A stretch of DNA of 64,000 bases from Thunnus maccoyii (Eukaryota; Chordata; Actinopteri; Scombriformes; Scombridae): assembly GCF_910596095.1 (NCBI RefSeq), contig NC_056550.1, positions 11,716,501 to 11,780,500 of the forward strand, given 5' to 3'. This document shows positions 1 to 13,200 of the stretch, in pieces; within the stretch, counting starts at the first letter, position 1, and each line of letters begins with the position of its first letter. A program made the translations under genes and the position numbers. The notes under the pieces were generated by a model. The model made no database searches and had not been told where the DNA came from. It was given only the letters and a program-made list of their open reading frames with translations.

Positions 1-870
1 ACAGCTGCTCGTGAACAAGAAACCCACCTTCACAGTGAAGAGGACAATGGATTGCCAATCAAATATCTTGATTACAAGATATTATTTTGATTACATACCT
101 GAGCATTTATTATGCCTATTTATTTGGTAAAAAATGTTTTGTGTTTTATGTGCAAAGCTCTTCAACAGGCCCGATTTAAGGACATTTTGTAAGAGTGCTT
201 GCAGGCGTGTATGTACCATCTTGCTTAGTGAGCTGGAAATTTATTTCCCCATGCTCATACCTGCACATATCTATGGTTGGTTAATATTACACATGTTTTG
301 GTAAAGTCCCATGGAAATATGGTTCACAACTGCAATCAGACTTGCTCATATGGTTCAGCATGATCAGGATTGCATGATAATCTTTTTTCATACAAACCAA
401 AGCAAGTTGTACGTTAAAATCGACTGTAATACCACACTTACACAGGTAGAGGAAGTTGGGCCCTGCCTGGATAAAAACCAGATAGCAAATTGAGATTTTA
501 AAGAGCAGCTCCTGTGGCAGGCGGGTCTGAATTCCTCAAATAAGCCACAACTTGCCGAGGCTGAACACTTCTCAGGGCAAATATTCAGTTTTGCAAGATG
601 GGCGTCTTGTATCGTGAAATGGCTTTAAGGAGCTGTCACATCCCGTGAAATACCTGTCCTCTCACAAACCGTTATACGACTTCACCGACGAACAGAGCCG
701 TCAGTTAGCTATACAGTAAATAATTAAAATACATTATTAACATAACTTTAGGTCCTTCCTGTTCAAGTGTGCGAATCAAAAGCTTATGCACCATGTTAAG
801 TTAGCTATTAGCACATGAGACAGAAAGACCTGAATACCTTGTCAAATAATAATCGTTAAACTGTACTTAC

Positions 871-1000
871 CATGTTTAACTGGCTCAGATGCTTTCTTCA
901 GTTCAGTCTCGGATTAATTACAGCAGTAAGACAAACGTTAAGTGACCGAGCGAGCCAATTCTGTAGCTACCGTTAGCTAAGGTGTTGCTGGCTAACGTAA
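871..1000 (-). other. Probable first exon of an unidentified gene leaving the left edge
   Basis: On the minus strand a perfect donor (GTAAGT) directly follows an ATG at 873-871, preceded by CTGAAGAAAGCATCTGAGCC-type leader sequence. This is the arrangement of a first exon whose start codon abuts the intron. The intron would occupy most of 1-870. A candidate continuation lies at the very edge: minus-strand bases below 27 follow an AG, but the same spot (AAG/GTGGGT) can equally be read as a donor. Too little coding sequence is visible to name the gene. The exon's upstream limit is a guess. Confidence 0.4.
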
Positions 1001-1760
1001 CCGCAGAGGGGCTTCATCATGGTCTGCTCGCTTACTTTGAGGTCGATACTTCACCGACAAATATCTAGCAAAGACAGGCAGCGTTTCCTTTGCATACAAC
1101 AACCTTTAAACACTGACTTAATTTCACCTTGCTCGAGTAGCTTAGACGCGTTTTTTTCGATTACCAAGCAGCTAGTTGCACTGCATTGTCGTCGTATAAT
1201 TCCGTTTACAGCTAAGAAGTTAAATACAGAGATCTTGTTCTTTTGTGGAAACTAGCTAACATTTGCTCCAGAAGAGGAGAAATGTGCAGCGTTAATTAGC
1301 TTTCTCTGTCTGTGTGGTCAAAGTGTTTTGAAGCTGGCTTAAGTTACCTAAATGCTAGCGTTGCAGCGGGTGGCTAGCTCGCTAGCTTTTCTAGAAAGAT
1401 GAAGGCAACATTTTCGTTAGCTCGGTTAGCTGTCAAACGTAGACATGCTTAACTACAGGGCTGTCGCTCACAACTTGCCTTTTACCGGTTGCAATTTCAA
1501 AGCGGGTAAATATGCACACCTAAGTTATGTAGCAGACAAATTTATAACAACACTAAATACATAATACTATACGCGCTTGTGCCTGTTATTCCCCTTTTCA
1601 GTGCTTAGGGCGGCTCAGGAATATAGCTCGCTTGCTGGTTACAGGGTTTCTTCGCAACTTCCTCTTCTGCTGCAGGAATGAACCAACCCAAAGCAGCTTG
1701 AGTCGAGTCAGTCAGTGATCTCCGGTTAAACCTTTCAAACTACAGCTACTTTTGTGGACA
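1001..1760. promoter_or_regulatory. Promoter-like stretch upstream of the left-edge gene
   Basis: About 750 bases with no convincing coding sequence. They contain more CpG than the surroundings and repeated GTTAGCTAGC-like words. The position, immediately upstream of the putative minus-strand first exon, suits a promoter or 5' flank. The short open frame over 1019-1255 has no recognisable domain. The assignment is positional inference only. Confidence 0.3.
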
Positions 1761-1983
1761 AATTTGCAGACAAGGTTCCTCATAGTATGCATCAGTGTGA
1801 AAATGAGTTACAGATGAAAGAAAATGAGATAATTACTCAATAATCGATTTACATGTTATATATTCTGAGCTCTAAAAGCATATGCAAAATGGTCATATAA
1901 TATTGTCTTTCTGCTAGAATAGAGACTACACAGAGACGGTTCAATTCAATTTGTGTATATAAAGTATACGGCGTGAATTTGTG

Positions 1984-2340
1984 TATATGAGGAAGTATAT
2001 ATCTGCAATTATTTGTAGTAGAGCTGTGCAAATGGCAGTGGAAACATAGCAGTGGTGCAAAAATAAAGTCATTAGATTGGGGGGAGGGTGGGGGGCATAT
2101 AGGGACCTACATAGCATAAAAATAGACACAGTATATACACATAGTAAATAGCACATTATAGTAAAAATATATATTCATATAGTAAAGACATTAAAAAATG
2201 TCAACATATGCACAAACTTGCATTACCTATATGAGGCAGTACATATATTTGAAAGTATTTGTAGTAGAGCTGTGCAAATGGTATTGTAACATGACAGTAG
2301 TGCAAAAGAGAAAGTCATTAAAGGAGGGAGCAGAGGGGAG
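1984..2340. repeat. Diverged duplicated repeat, two units of about 110 bp
   Basis: Two similar units lie at about 1984-2093 and 2227-2337. Each runs from a TATATGAGG-x-AGTA start through the shared core GTAGTAGAGCTGTGCAAATG to a GTGCAAAA...AAAGTCATTA segment and ends in a G-rich tail. They are separated by an AT-rich stretch. The sequence resembles a dispersed fish repeat rather than a gene. The family is not identified. Confidence 0.6.
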
Positions 2341-3842
2341 AGATCAGGGTGTGAATGTTGATAGGTGAGAGGACACGGAGGACAGTGTGAAACAGACAAA
2401 TAGAGAAAAGACTACATACAAATACAATACAATACAAAGACAACAATAGAATACAAAAGAAGGCATACACAGACAAATAAAAAAACTCTTCTGCTATAAG
2501 TATATTATGTCTAAAGTTATGGTTTTTTTATGCCATAACTAAAAAAAGTGCTGTAAAAAGGCTCTTACTGATGGGGATAAAAAAAATAAATTAATTAACT
2601 TAATAAAATTAAGATAAAAATTCGGCAATTCACATAATACAACACTGTCGTACAATTAGTAGGTGAGTGCAAGATGAATACTTTTGCTAAATATTCAAAA
2701 AATAATTGTATTACAAGCAATTTGTTACATGGCTCACTGTATATTACTGTCACTCCTGATTGAAGAAATTATTCTTTGCAGCTGAGTGCATCTTTTTTTA
2801 TTTATAATTTGTGTATCAACTCAAACTGCTGAAGCCTCAGATAAACTTTGGAAAACATTTTTGCATAATATGAGGATTTTAGATTTTGTCCCCCATCACT
2901 TACATTGAAAGTGCTTTAGGAAGGGATTTTTTAATAGCCAGTATGAAGAGGAGGAAACATTCCAGCAAGCAAAACCTGTTTGAATGTTGATTATGGGCAC
3001 GTGACTCTTGTTTTAAGGTTGCCTCCAATAGTTACATTTCAGTCTCTGTAAGCCATTATTGCTTGTTTTGTTTGGGCAATTAGAAGATAATCCAGACAAA
3101 CAACTACCACCAAAACAAACCTGTGGGATTATCACTTACAACACAGGGAAGGTAAATGCATGACATGTATATAATATGTATACAGAGTTAACTGTGTCAA
3201 ACTGGCAAAGGATGCACTGTACACAGGGATACTGGTACATCTGAACCCTTTATTCACAGCATTTCACAGTAGCCACCTCTGACATAAAGAGCCTGAATAG
3301 CCACATTCCACACTTGCTGACACAAAGACTCCCCAGCGCTGAGTGCCTTTGACCATCAACCACAGGGCATTTTAACTATTTCCTCTTTCTCTCAGAAAGA
3401 TTTATTTAAGAGTTATTACTCACTCAGTAATAACAATAATGGATAAAATTAACAGAACACTTAAAAAGGAAATGACATTAAGTTGCATCACCTACAGATG
3501 ATACAGTATTAAAAGCTTGTTGTCCCCAGGAAGGTTTCAGAGGTAAAGGTGTTTTCCTTTAATGTTGAGAGAAACCCTCTCTGGGGAAATTCAAACATTA
3601 CAAATAACAAATAAAATCCATCAAAACAATGTAAAAGAGCATTTTATGCAGAAATTCTACATGCCTGCTGATCCCTGCACCGACTTTGCACAGTTTGTCA
3701 GAAACTATCCAATCAGTGTCATTAGTTTTGTTTTGAGTCAGTAAAAGGTCCTTGATATTCCAAGAGAAGGATTTTTACATCTTAAAAGAAGTAAGTTAAT
3801 GATATATAATTTAATTTCTCTGAGGGAAAACGACGAGGAACA
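2341..3842. other. AT-rich spacer, antkmt 3' side
   Basis: No exon, RNA gene or complete transposon was recognised between the duplicated repeat and the antkmt stop codon. The part nearest antkmt probably contains its 3' UTR. A minus-strand AATAAA (plus TTTATT near 3401) is one possible polyadenylation signal. Confidence 0.4.
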
Positions 3843-5772
3843 TCAAGGTAGCTTCAAAGTGGATTCTTTCTCCTTGTCATTTTCCTTGCGGGTGTGCTGT
3901 CTTTGTGCTTGCATGCTATATGCCCAGGCTCTGTCCACACCATGTCCCTCAATCCTGCAGGGTGTCCAGTCAGGTAGGGGAAAACGACCAGCTACCACTA
4001 GAGCATCATCGGGAAGCTCAGCCTGCAGCTTCTCCTGCAATAATGAAAGCTGGGAACACAAGAGCACAAAGAAAAATTACTGCAATACTCGAACAGAGTT
4101 TGAAATTTCTTACATTTACTGGTATTGACCCATAATAATACATCTGACTGCAACTGCACCTCAACCGTGTGCTGACAGATTATTCCTAGAATAATTGTTA
4201 AACTGAAAAGTTGCAACCACCTGACTGAAATAGTATAACAAATAATTTAGAGACAATTCAGACAGAAAAGTATTTCTTAAAACATTGTGTTCACCATCAG
4301 TGTGATACTCAAACATGATTAAAACCAGGGCAACAAATAGATTTGGCCCAACCAAGTGAAATTTCTTACTCTTGTCCTCTGAGATATCTTACTAGAGACA
4401 GGGGTGCTGCAAGGAGCTCTACGCTCCAAGATCTGATATTAAATCACCCAACATATTACATCACACCTGGCATAACGGCTCCCTGTTTCAAGACAGAACA
4501 AGAGTTTCTGTAACGCCTGCAGGTGACCCACTGTGCCTCATCTCATCTGGCTTTTAAAGAGCTCATCCTCATTTTTTCTTTATTGTTGCATAATTTGGCT
4601 TTAAGCTATATCGAGATGGCCCATCATCCATCTATATATATATATTATATATATTATATTTTACTCACCACGCTAGGTGCCAAAAACACTGTGATATTCT
4701 TGCATTCTGTCAAGTCGACCTGTGATGAGATACAAGGCAGCATGTAAATTGGCAATAATAAACAATTCAGATTTAAATATGGATACAATAATCTCATTAA
4801 AAAAACACTCTTTAGTATTCACATAAAACACTGACAGGATTTACTCCTTGACACTGTTAAATTAATGGTTGCAAAGGTTCCTGCTGAAGGGAGGAAAACC
4901 ATGCTGACTGATTCATTCATGTTATCTTTACCTTCCACTGAAATTTATTTCCTTTTTATTTCCTGCACACAAGGAGTGGGGATATTTCCACTCAAACTAT
5001 GATTTTGTTGCAATAATATCCTGTTGCAAGAACAAATGCAGTAATACTGTCAAAATTAATGTTTACATTTCATGGTGGTGCAGCTTGCATCAAAGCCTCC
5101 TAACTGATAACTCAGCGGTCAAATTTGAACAGGAGTGTTACTAATGCCATAGCACAAGTGACAAATGTCAAACCTTCCAGAGATCTTCTCGTCGGTACGA
5201 CACTTTTCCGTGGTGGCCTGCTCTCCACGCATGAAAGTGGGCCATTCGAACAAGCCAGGGGTTGAGCTCATATCCAACAGCAGGAGTGAAACCCTGCCGA
5301 TGGGCCTCCAAGACCTTAATGGTTAAAAATGACCACGATCAAAATACATTTCTCACCAGTGTAAGAAAAAGTCATCACAAATAGCTTGCCTGTACTTACA
5401 ATACGGCCGTCACCAGATCCCAAATCCACAAGGTTTCCCTTTCGACCTCTCAGTAATGTCATTACATTATTTACTTGGGCTTTGCTAGCAGGGATGTATG
5501 GGACCTGGAAGATATATTACAGCCCTGATTCTCAAGCCTTTCAGAGGTATGAGTTGCCCAAGCAGCTGCATCAATAGTTATTCAAAGTATTATAAATGTG
5601 TAGATCATACCTGTAGCCTCAAGGGGACTTTTCTGAAGCCTGGTTGGAGGATTCCCACCCACATAGCATATACAGCAAGCCCTGTGCCAGCAGCTATCTG
5701 AGCCACATCCCAACCTCCAAGTTGCCTGGTCTTGAGCTCAGCAAAGGCCTCGTTTGGTGCATCGTCATCCAT
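3843..5772 (-). CDS. antkmt: Adenine nucleotide translocase lysine N-methyltransferase
   Basis: Five coding exons on the minus strand: 5772-5611, 5504-5400, 5314-5174, 4719-4669 and 4049-3843, all phase 0 with GT-AG borders. They total 221 aa; human ANTKMT (FAM173A) is about 229 aa. The family is a seven-beta-strand, AdoMet-dependent methyltransferase that trimethylates a lysine of the mitochondrial ADP/ATP carrier. A hydrophobic segment lies at about residues 23-42, the membrane/targeting region. The AdoMet-binding motif [10 protein letters not shown] is at 80-89. YELNPWLV and the REDLW stretch follow in exon 3, TVFLAPSV in exon 4, and GRFPLPDW plus DRAWAY near the C-terminus. The MDDDAP start is chosen because the frame upstream offers no nearer ATG. 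The short tail after WAYSMQ is lysine/glutamate-rich and specific to this protein. The FAM173B paralogue is the main alternative; the [11 protein letters not shown] and C-terminal matches favour ANTKMT. Confidence 0.93.
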
Positions 5773-7207
5773 TTCTGCATGACATGGATGTAATATAGGA
5801 TCTGAGTAAATGTAAATTCTAGAGAAAATTCTAGACAGCAGTGGTTTAGCTATTGCTGTAAAAAAAATCTTCTTATTGCTGTATGCAATACATGTGAGAC
5901 ATATCAATAATCTCTACATGCACACACGTAATGTATATGCTCAAAAATGTGGTGCCCCAGTGCGGTGGTTGCAGAATAGCACATCATTGATTATTACCAC
6001 CTGTATGTCCCTTGTTATTTCAGCTGAGGGTCTGGATGGAGTTTGTGGTGATAGTCAGTCTTACAACATGGTGTTTTTTCTTTGACAATCCTCTTTTCCT
6101 TCTACACAAAAGCCAGAGAGGTTTACAGACACTGGCGATGTACTAATCAGCGAATCAGCTGATGTGCTGGTGTCTTCTTTTTGACAAATGACAACAAATA
6201 GCTCACAACTGGAGACTCTACTGCTTTAGAGAAAGTGCTAATGTGTGTTGGGAGCAGCATTGAAGAACATTTCGTCCCATATGTATAGTACAGTAACATC
6301 CGGTGGTCAAAATATATAAAGCTTTAGAGTTTAAAGAGTAAATTAACCTTCACGGTATTGAAATGATATGAGGGTGAAGTTTATTACGTTGTAATTAAGT
6401 TATCTGGCTAAGTATCGACACATTCCGTTATTAGCAAACATCTTTAAGGCCTATAATCCCATATACAAACAACACAGCAGGAGTGTGCATATTAAAGTAA
6501 TAGATAATATCTCATTGACCTGCAGGAGAGCGGGCGGACACATTACCACATCGGACCAGTCCGTCTTCGGAAATATTCCGTCCATCCGGGAGCGTACGTA
6601 CGTTAGTTCCGGGAATGTGACGCATAGGGTGAAATTCCCGAAATTCCAGCTAACACCTGACATTTTCAGCAGTGATTGTCAACTGGGTTGGTGTGAGTTA
6701 TAGAGAGGCACTTCTGGAACTTAGGTGTTTTCCTCAATAAAACTTCAGCAGGGTGGATACAAACACAAAAGGCCTGAACTCTGACTTTCTAGCCACAAGG
6801 GATCACTACTATTTGCTTCCTGCTACTTTTATGGGCTCAGTTAGCAAGTTTTTTACTGTGCTGTCAGGTCTCTTTTTTCCTTGTTTTGCCTTCCTTCATC
6901 CCAGTTAGATTCAAAGCTAAATCAACCCTTTTCAGTTTTTTGTTCCTCAGGTAAAATAAAATAGTTGTTACAAATGAGCACAATATTTTATTTGAAACTG
7001 AACATAAATGTACATTAAATTATATTTATCATCATTTTCCATTATTTTCTGTAAAAAAAAAAAATGATGTATCAATTTTCTCGCATAATGTTTTGTAAAT
7101 ATTTAGTATCAAAACAACATATACAAGACAAAGCCCCACTTGAACAGAGGAAAAGGAATGTCTATATCCGAGTGGCATCTGAACACCTGGAAGAAGAACT
7201 GTCCCTG
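5773..7207. other. Spacer: antkmt 5' flank and hirip3 3' end
   Basis: No further coding exon was seen. The antkmt 5' UTR and promoter must lie here. The most promoter-like part is about 6,530-6,660, relatively GC-rich, with an ACGTACGTACGT run, a TGACGCAT (CRE-like) site and two palindromic TTC-x3-GAA-type sites (TTCCGGGAA and TTCCCGAA). For hirip3, a minus-strand AATAAA (plus TTTATT at about 6987) lies some 220 bases past the stop codon and fits a polyadenylation signal. Confidence 0.4.
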
Positions 7208-10200
7208 TCAGTCGCTGTCAGCATCATCACTGATGATTCCCTGCAGGTTAGACCAGTCTGTTGCTCTTCTGCGCCCTCTGTTTGTATTTTCCTGATCACT
7301 ATCAGAGCCGGAGTTCAAAGAGCGCTGATATGCGGAGGATGGAGGGTCTTCTTGTTTCTGCCATGCTGAGGCTCCTCGCCGTTTAGGACGACCTGAAAAA
7401 ATAATTTATTAATATTTTCATATTTCGCAATAATACAAATAATATCAGTGACTTAATCACTTCGAAATTACAAAATCATAGATTATATGATTGCAACAAT
7501 GACATGACTATACACTTTGCACTTCCCCATCCAACCAGGCTATAAGCCACACCTATAGCTATCATTACTCATGTGCTATGTACACAATGTTAACGCTTTG
7601 GACAGTTACCCACTTGGGATACCAGTGAACTTCTAAAATTCTTCATCTGACCCAAAGATAATGTCACAAATGCTTGATTGAAAAGCCTTTTTTTTAACAT
7701 TTCTTACTATGTTTACATGTACTCTGCATAAGTATCACCACAAAATGAGTATTTTTCTTTATACAACAGTTAGATTCAACCAAGTAATTTGACTGGACAA
7801 GAGGCATACCACGAGTACTGAGTGCTAGAGTACAATAGCACTGGGACTTTTAACTATAATTACATTAGTGGTCGTTATCTATCTTACATTGCAACAAACT
7901 TTGCACCACAAAGATTTCCACAAATAGAATTAAATTATCAATGATCGTCATAAAAAGATGAAGGGAAGGAAAGAAGCCTGGATACTTTGCTGCAAACCTC
8001 TAGGTGTGCTCATATGATATCTAACACTCACATCATATGAAGCTAATGCTGTAAGGCAAACAACATGGACTTTGAACTGCTTCCAGATTTGGGTAAGTCT
8101 CAAAAATATAAACATCGACATTCAGTCCGTTAAGAAGACTGAGCTGAATACAGTGTTGAGCCAGTTTTATGGATCCATTTGGACAACTAAAGGGAAGCTC
8201 CAGAGCATCAGCAGCTACCTTGGGCTTCAAGCTGGTTTAAATGGTCATATCAACTGTGGTTAGTTAGCCGTTTATGGAATTTAATGCAGGACCCAGAATT
8301 CATATCAGCTAATAATGTTTTCAGAGGTGTTATAAAAGAGATTAGAAGGGCAGGGAAAGACAAAACAACACACCACCCCCTGATTTCACCTGAAGACCAG
8401 CACATCTTAAAATATTCTGCAACACTAAGTCCAGACAAAATGTTTACTGAACAAGGTCTGGTTCGATATTCAGTTACACTTTGGATACAGGGGCAAAGAG
8501 GGGAATCGGGATCTCAAACCTGACTCATTCATTCTAAAATGTGATGAGAATGGAGTAAAGTATTTCACCATGACATTCAACGAAGAAACAAAAAACCACA
8601 AAGACCCACTGGAGAGTGATAGAGAAGATCGGAGGGGCGCTGTGTTTGAGGAGCGAGGAAACCCCCTCTGCCTGGTGCCTTGGTCTTACACCAACCACAG
8701 CCTGAGAGCCACCATCATACAGAAACTGTCTGATGCAGTACTTGAGGCGAGGGAGATCATGGCAGTGAGACGCTACGATGTGAATTGTGATTTATAATGA
8801 GTCGCGGAACATAAAAAAAAAAAAATTATCAGTAAACAAAAAACTTGGAGACCATCCACGGAGAGCAGGAAATGATGGAGCAACGTACTATCTGATCAAG
8901 CTGTTGACTCATCGGAATCACACATGCCAACAAAGTGACTGTCAACACACTGGCTGGTTGCCCAATAAATGGAAACAGACTGATAAATGTACATGATGCG
9001 GCTGTGATTATCTTCGACACTCAGCCTGCAGCCTCGTACCTACAACTGAATCACAGCTGTGCTGATATTCAGTACAACAGCACTCCCTCACGTGTGATAT
9101 TACTTAAATAACCTTTAGTGACCAAGAAAGCCTGACGCATTTCAACAATGCAAGCAGCATGAGTAAACATTTATAGCATCTATCGGCCTTACAACAGTAA
9201 CAAAAGGCTATTGCCTGTATTTGGAATAATTCTTGTGTGAATTCTAAGGTGTTGTAGTTTTGAATGAACTTATTTGCTTTTCTGGTGTTCATATTGAGTT
9301 GTGTGTAAAATCAAATTGTCTTTCCTGTTCAAACTACAATGAAACCTAATTACAGATTAAAGCCACAAAAATGTAATTTCCACAAATTCTGGTATGTATC
9401 ATGTTCATTATAGAGCATATTTATATTTATTTATATCCACTGGTACTTGTGTTGTTACAGGTTTTTGAATCATGTATTTTTGAACCACAGAAATGTATTT
9501 CAAAGCAAGTGTGTTTCCAATGAGAAACTGCATGCTGCTACCCAATTTTGCACAGATTTTTGCTTGGAGGGAACCAACAGCAAAACTGTTTGTTTTTTCC
9601 TTCTATGGTTCATGGATTATTATGAGAAACTCTGCTTGGCATATACATTAATACTTAATTACCGCCTTCCTCCATAAAACTGGAAAACATAGCTATGGGT
9701 GCAAAAAACTGCCAGATAGTTACCTTGTGTGGCAATGATGTTGCTGACATCAAGCTCAGCCAGTTCCCGAGCTTCTTCTCTCTTCATTCTGATTTTTTTG
9801 CATTTCATAATAGATGGATTACCTGTGTGAAAAGACAATTATGTATATTATTACTTTAACAGGTGGTTCTCTGAGTTTATCGAACTGTTTCAGTTATGGA
9901 GAAAATTAAAATTGTTTTTACACTGTTCACAAACGACAAATGTCACACTGCTGTTTTACCAATTTAATAGTCCACTGAAGGTTTTTGTTTTAGGCTCATC
10001 TAGCATTCTTTTATGTGCAAAACCAAAAACTTTATGTACAGTATTTAAACAATTGTATAAAAAAGGGAGAAAGCAAGAAAAAAATACAGATGTAGGTGCT
10101 TGGTAAATTTCTGGAAGCTTGCCAGTTAGATTTTTATAATTTTTGTGCATTTTGTGCGTCAATTTGGCCGTCTAGTGACACTAGACAATTGGCCCGTGGA

Positions 10201-13200
10201 CATCAAAAACATCAGGATACGTTCTCAGGCCACAAACATCCCTTTTACTGTTTTACCACTCAGAAGTCATTGAAAATACATTTTCAAGATACCTTCTCAT
10301 GGGCCAAAGTGAAACCTGAATTTGGGGATGTGTATTATGTTAAAAGGTGAATGTATTCCCACTGACCTTGGACACCAAGATCCTCAAGCTCCCTCTTCAG
10401 AACAGCCACCATGGAACGAACGGAGCGACAGTCTTGGAGAAGCTTCTTGTAATTATGTCTCACGCCACAGAGAGAAATGTAGCGTTTGAGCCTCACAACT
10501 GCTTTGTTTTCTTCCTGCAGGATGAATCAGAGGTCAGACAGGTTGTGAAGAAAAGATGCGGACTTCGTTCCTCCAATTCTGATTTATAACATCACTCATG
10601 GCGAGTCACCTTTTGACTTTTCGAGCTCTCCTTTGTTTTCACAGTTTTCTTCTTTTCAGTATCTTTCTTATTTTCTGTCCCACTGTCCTGTTCATCCAGA
10701 GAGGGGAGTGATGATGAATCCGAATCTGACTCGTTCGTTTTCTTTTCCACTGAGACTTTTTCTTCTGCATACCACAACGGAAAGTCATGTCAAGTCATAT
10801 AAAAAGTATGTTATCTTTTTCAGATACAATATGAATGAATGAACTTTTATTGATGGGATATGCAAGCATAAAGCTTTCATAGTCACCTTTTTCACTGTCA
10901 GCGGCGGACTCATTCTCATTGTTCTTGTCACTCTTTTCCGACCCGTTATCTGAGTCATCTTCATCCTCTTCGTCACTCTGTGGTGTTTTCTTTCCTCGAC
11001 TCGTATTACTGCTCGTTATCGCTCCGTTCTTTGTAGTATGTGGTTTCTTTTTTACCTTTTCTTTTGGACTGTCAGCACAGCTTCTCTCACTCCCACTCGT
11101 TTCTGACTCATTCTTTTCCTCACCTGCTGAATCTTCACTGTTTATCTGCCGTTTGCTCTTCTCATTTGATTTTTTCACCTCTACCTCTTCATCCTCGGAT
11201 CCAGTTTTAATTTGCTCTTCCTCTTCACTCTCCTCACTTCCTGTTTTGCGGTCCTCTTTATCCTCGGATTCTGTCATTAACCACACAACAAGAAAATAAC
11301 ACATGAAACACAAACATTTCATGCTTTCATGAAATTTCACCACAAAGTAGACCGTGCTATAGATTATTAAAACTACAGGCATCTAAATGCGTTTCATGTG
11401 AAGAACAGTTATAACCCACCTGATGATGAGTTTAACTGACGACGGGATTTCTTTGCACGGGATTCATCTTCACCCTCACTTATCACCTCGTCATTTTCCT
11501 TTTCTCTCTTCCTTTTATTTTGGGGCATCTTTGTCTCCAACTCACATCCATTTTGGTCATTTTCCTTGCAGGAAAAAAAAAAAAAAAAAAAAATCAGGAT
11601 TTACACAAGAGTAATGACTACAGCACTAAAATGATCCCCCTTCAACAACTTAAAAACACTGAAAGAATGAAGCATATATGAGCTGTACAGGAAGAATTCA
11701 CATACCTGCATTTTCATCAGTTCTTCTTTAACCACCTGTTTCATGAAATGTTTGGCCTCTGGACTTAATGTTTCACATCCCTCACGTGCCAAATATCGCT
11801 GTTTTAAAATTCCTAAGGTCAGTGTGCTGAAATAAGACATCAGAAAGCTTTCATCAAGATTTGTGAGGGAGGAGGTTATTTGCAGTAACAAATACTGAAT
11901 AATTAACCTGACAGTTTGTGTTTCTGAATACAGAATGAGAAACACATCTGAAAATGGTAACAATGAACATAAATACCCACATTATACTGAATGACTGGTT
12001 TTAAAGAGATGAAGACTATGAATCCTGAAGGCTGAGTGACTGTTGTTGAAGAAAATCATTCAAGTCCAGTTCAGAAGTTTGCTGTAGTGCTGTGAGTTTA
12101 ATGAATCCACAGACACAGAGAGGATCTGAACCGGTGAGCTGACTCAGAGCGATGACAGGGAAGCACGTTGATGGCAGTGATCAGACAGTATGCAGCTAGA
12201 TAGTAGTGATCAATGTGTATTGTGAGGCGGTATGTAAGGGGCATTCTAACTGTTGCCATCTTGTTTTTTTTGGAGCTGGGGAGGATTTCACCAGGGTCCA
12301 ACTACAGCACCTCATGGACTGCTGTGGTAGCGACTTCTCTATAACAAGGTAGCCACGCCCTAAATCATACCCTACTTTATTGTCTATTTTACTCTAAATG
12401 GGACCATAATTTACAAAATGAACATCATGCTGTATTGAAAAAGACTTGAAACTAGTGATTGAGATCATAAATTCATTAGGAAAATGTTTACTAAGGTAAT
12501 AAATCAAGTGAGAAGTAGGGTCATTTTCTCATAGACTTCCATACAATCAGACTTCTTTTTGGAGTCAATGGAGTCGCCCCCTGCTGGCCAATAGAGAGAA
12601 TGCAGGTTTAAGGCACTTCTGCATTGACTTCACTTTTCAGACCCGGAGCCACCTGCTTGGTTGTGACACACAGTTGGCAAATGACAAGATCAAGGGGCCA
12701 AACCAGGGTGGGGCAGACGTCCCAGACTTTACTCAATGAGTAAGTCTGCACTGCCCAAATGTGCATGTCTTCATAATTGTCAAATGCAAAATTTAGAGGT
12801 CGCAGACACAGATAATAAAGGATTAAATGTCTTTTTTGAATGAAATATTAGGGGACATAAAAGAAATATCAACTAATAGATTTTATCCACAGAACTGATT
12901 AACCAAAATTTTCACTAAAGTTTGTGAACACCACTTAAAGTACAATTTTCCATCTGTGGATTAAAAAAAAAAAACACTATTTCAGTTAAGGCTTTCTAGT
13001 CATAACAAAATACTTACTATATAATGACTTTATTCAAAGTGCATTGTTTATTTAAAAGACGGATATACGTGGTCTTACTTAGCGTAAAAAACTGACGTTA
13101 CTTTTTTTTTTTTTTAAACAAATAATTCAAACCAATTACAACTACCAAAAGACAAATCACTAAAATTGCATTTACTAACCAGAAGTTGACACAATATTAT

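Noticed and set aside
10919-11299. 126-aa serine/leucine-rich plus-strand open frame
   Set aside because: Exact antisense of the acidic, Glu/Ser-rich hirip3 exon 4; the composition is the mirror of GAA/GAG/TCA codons.
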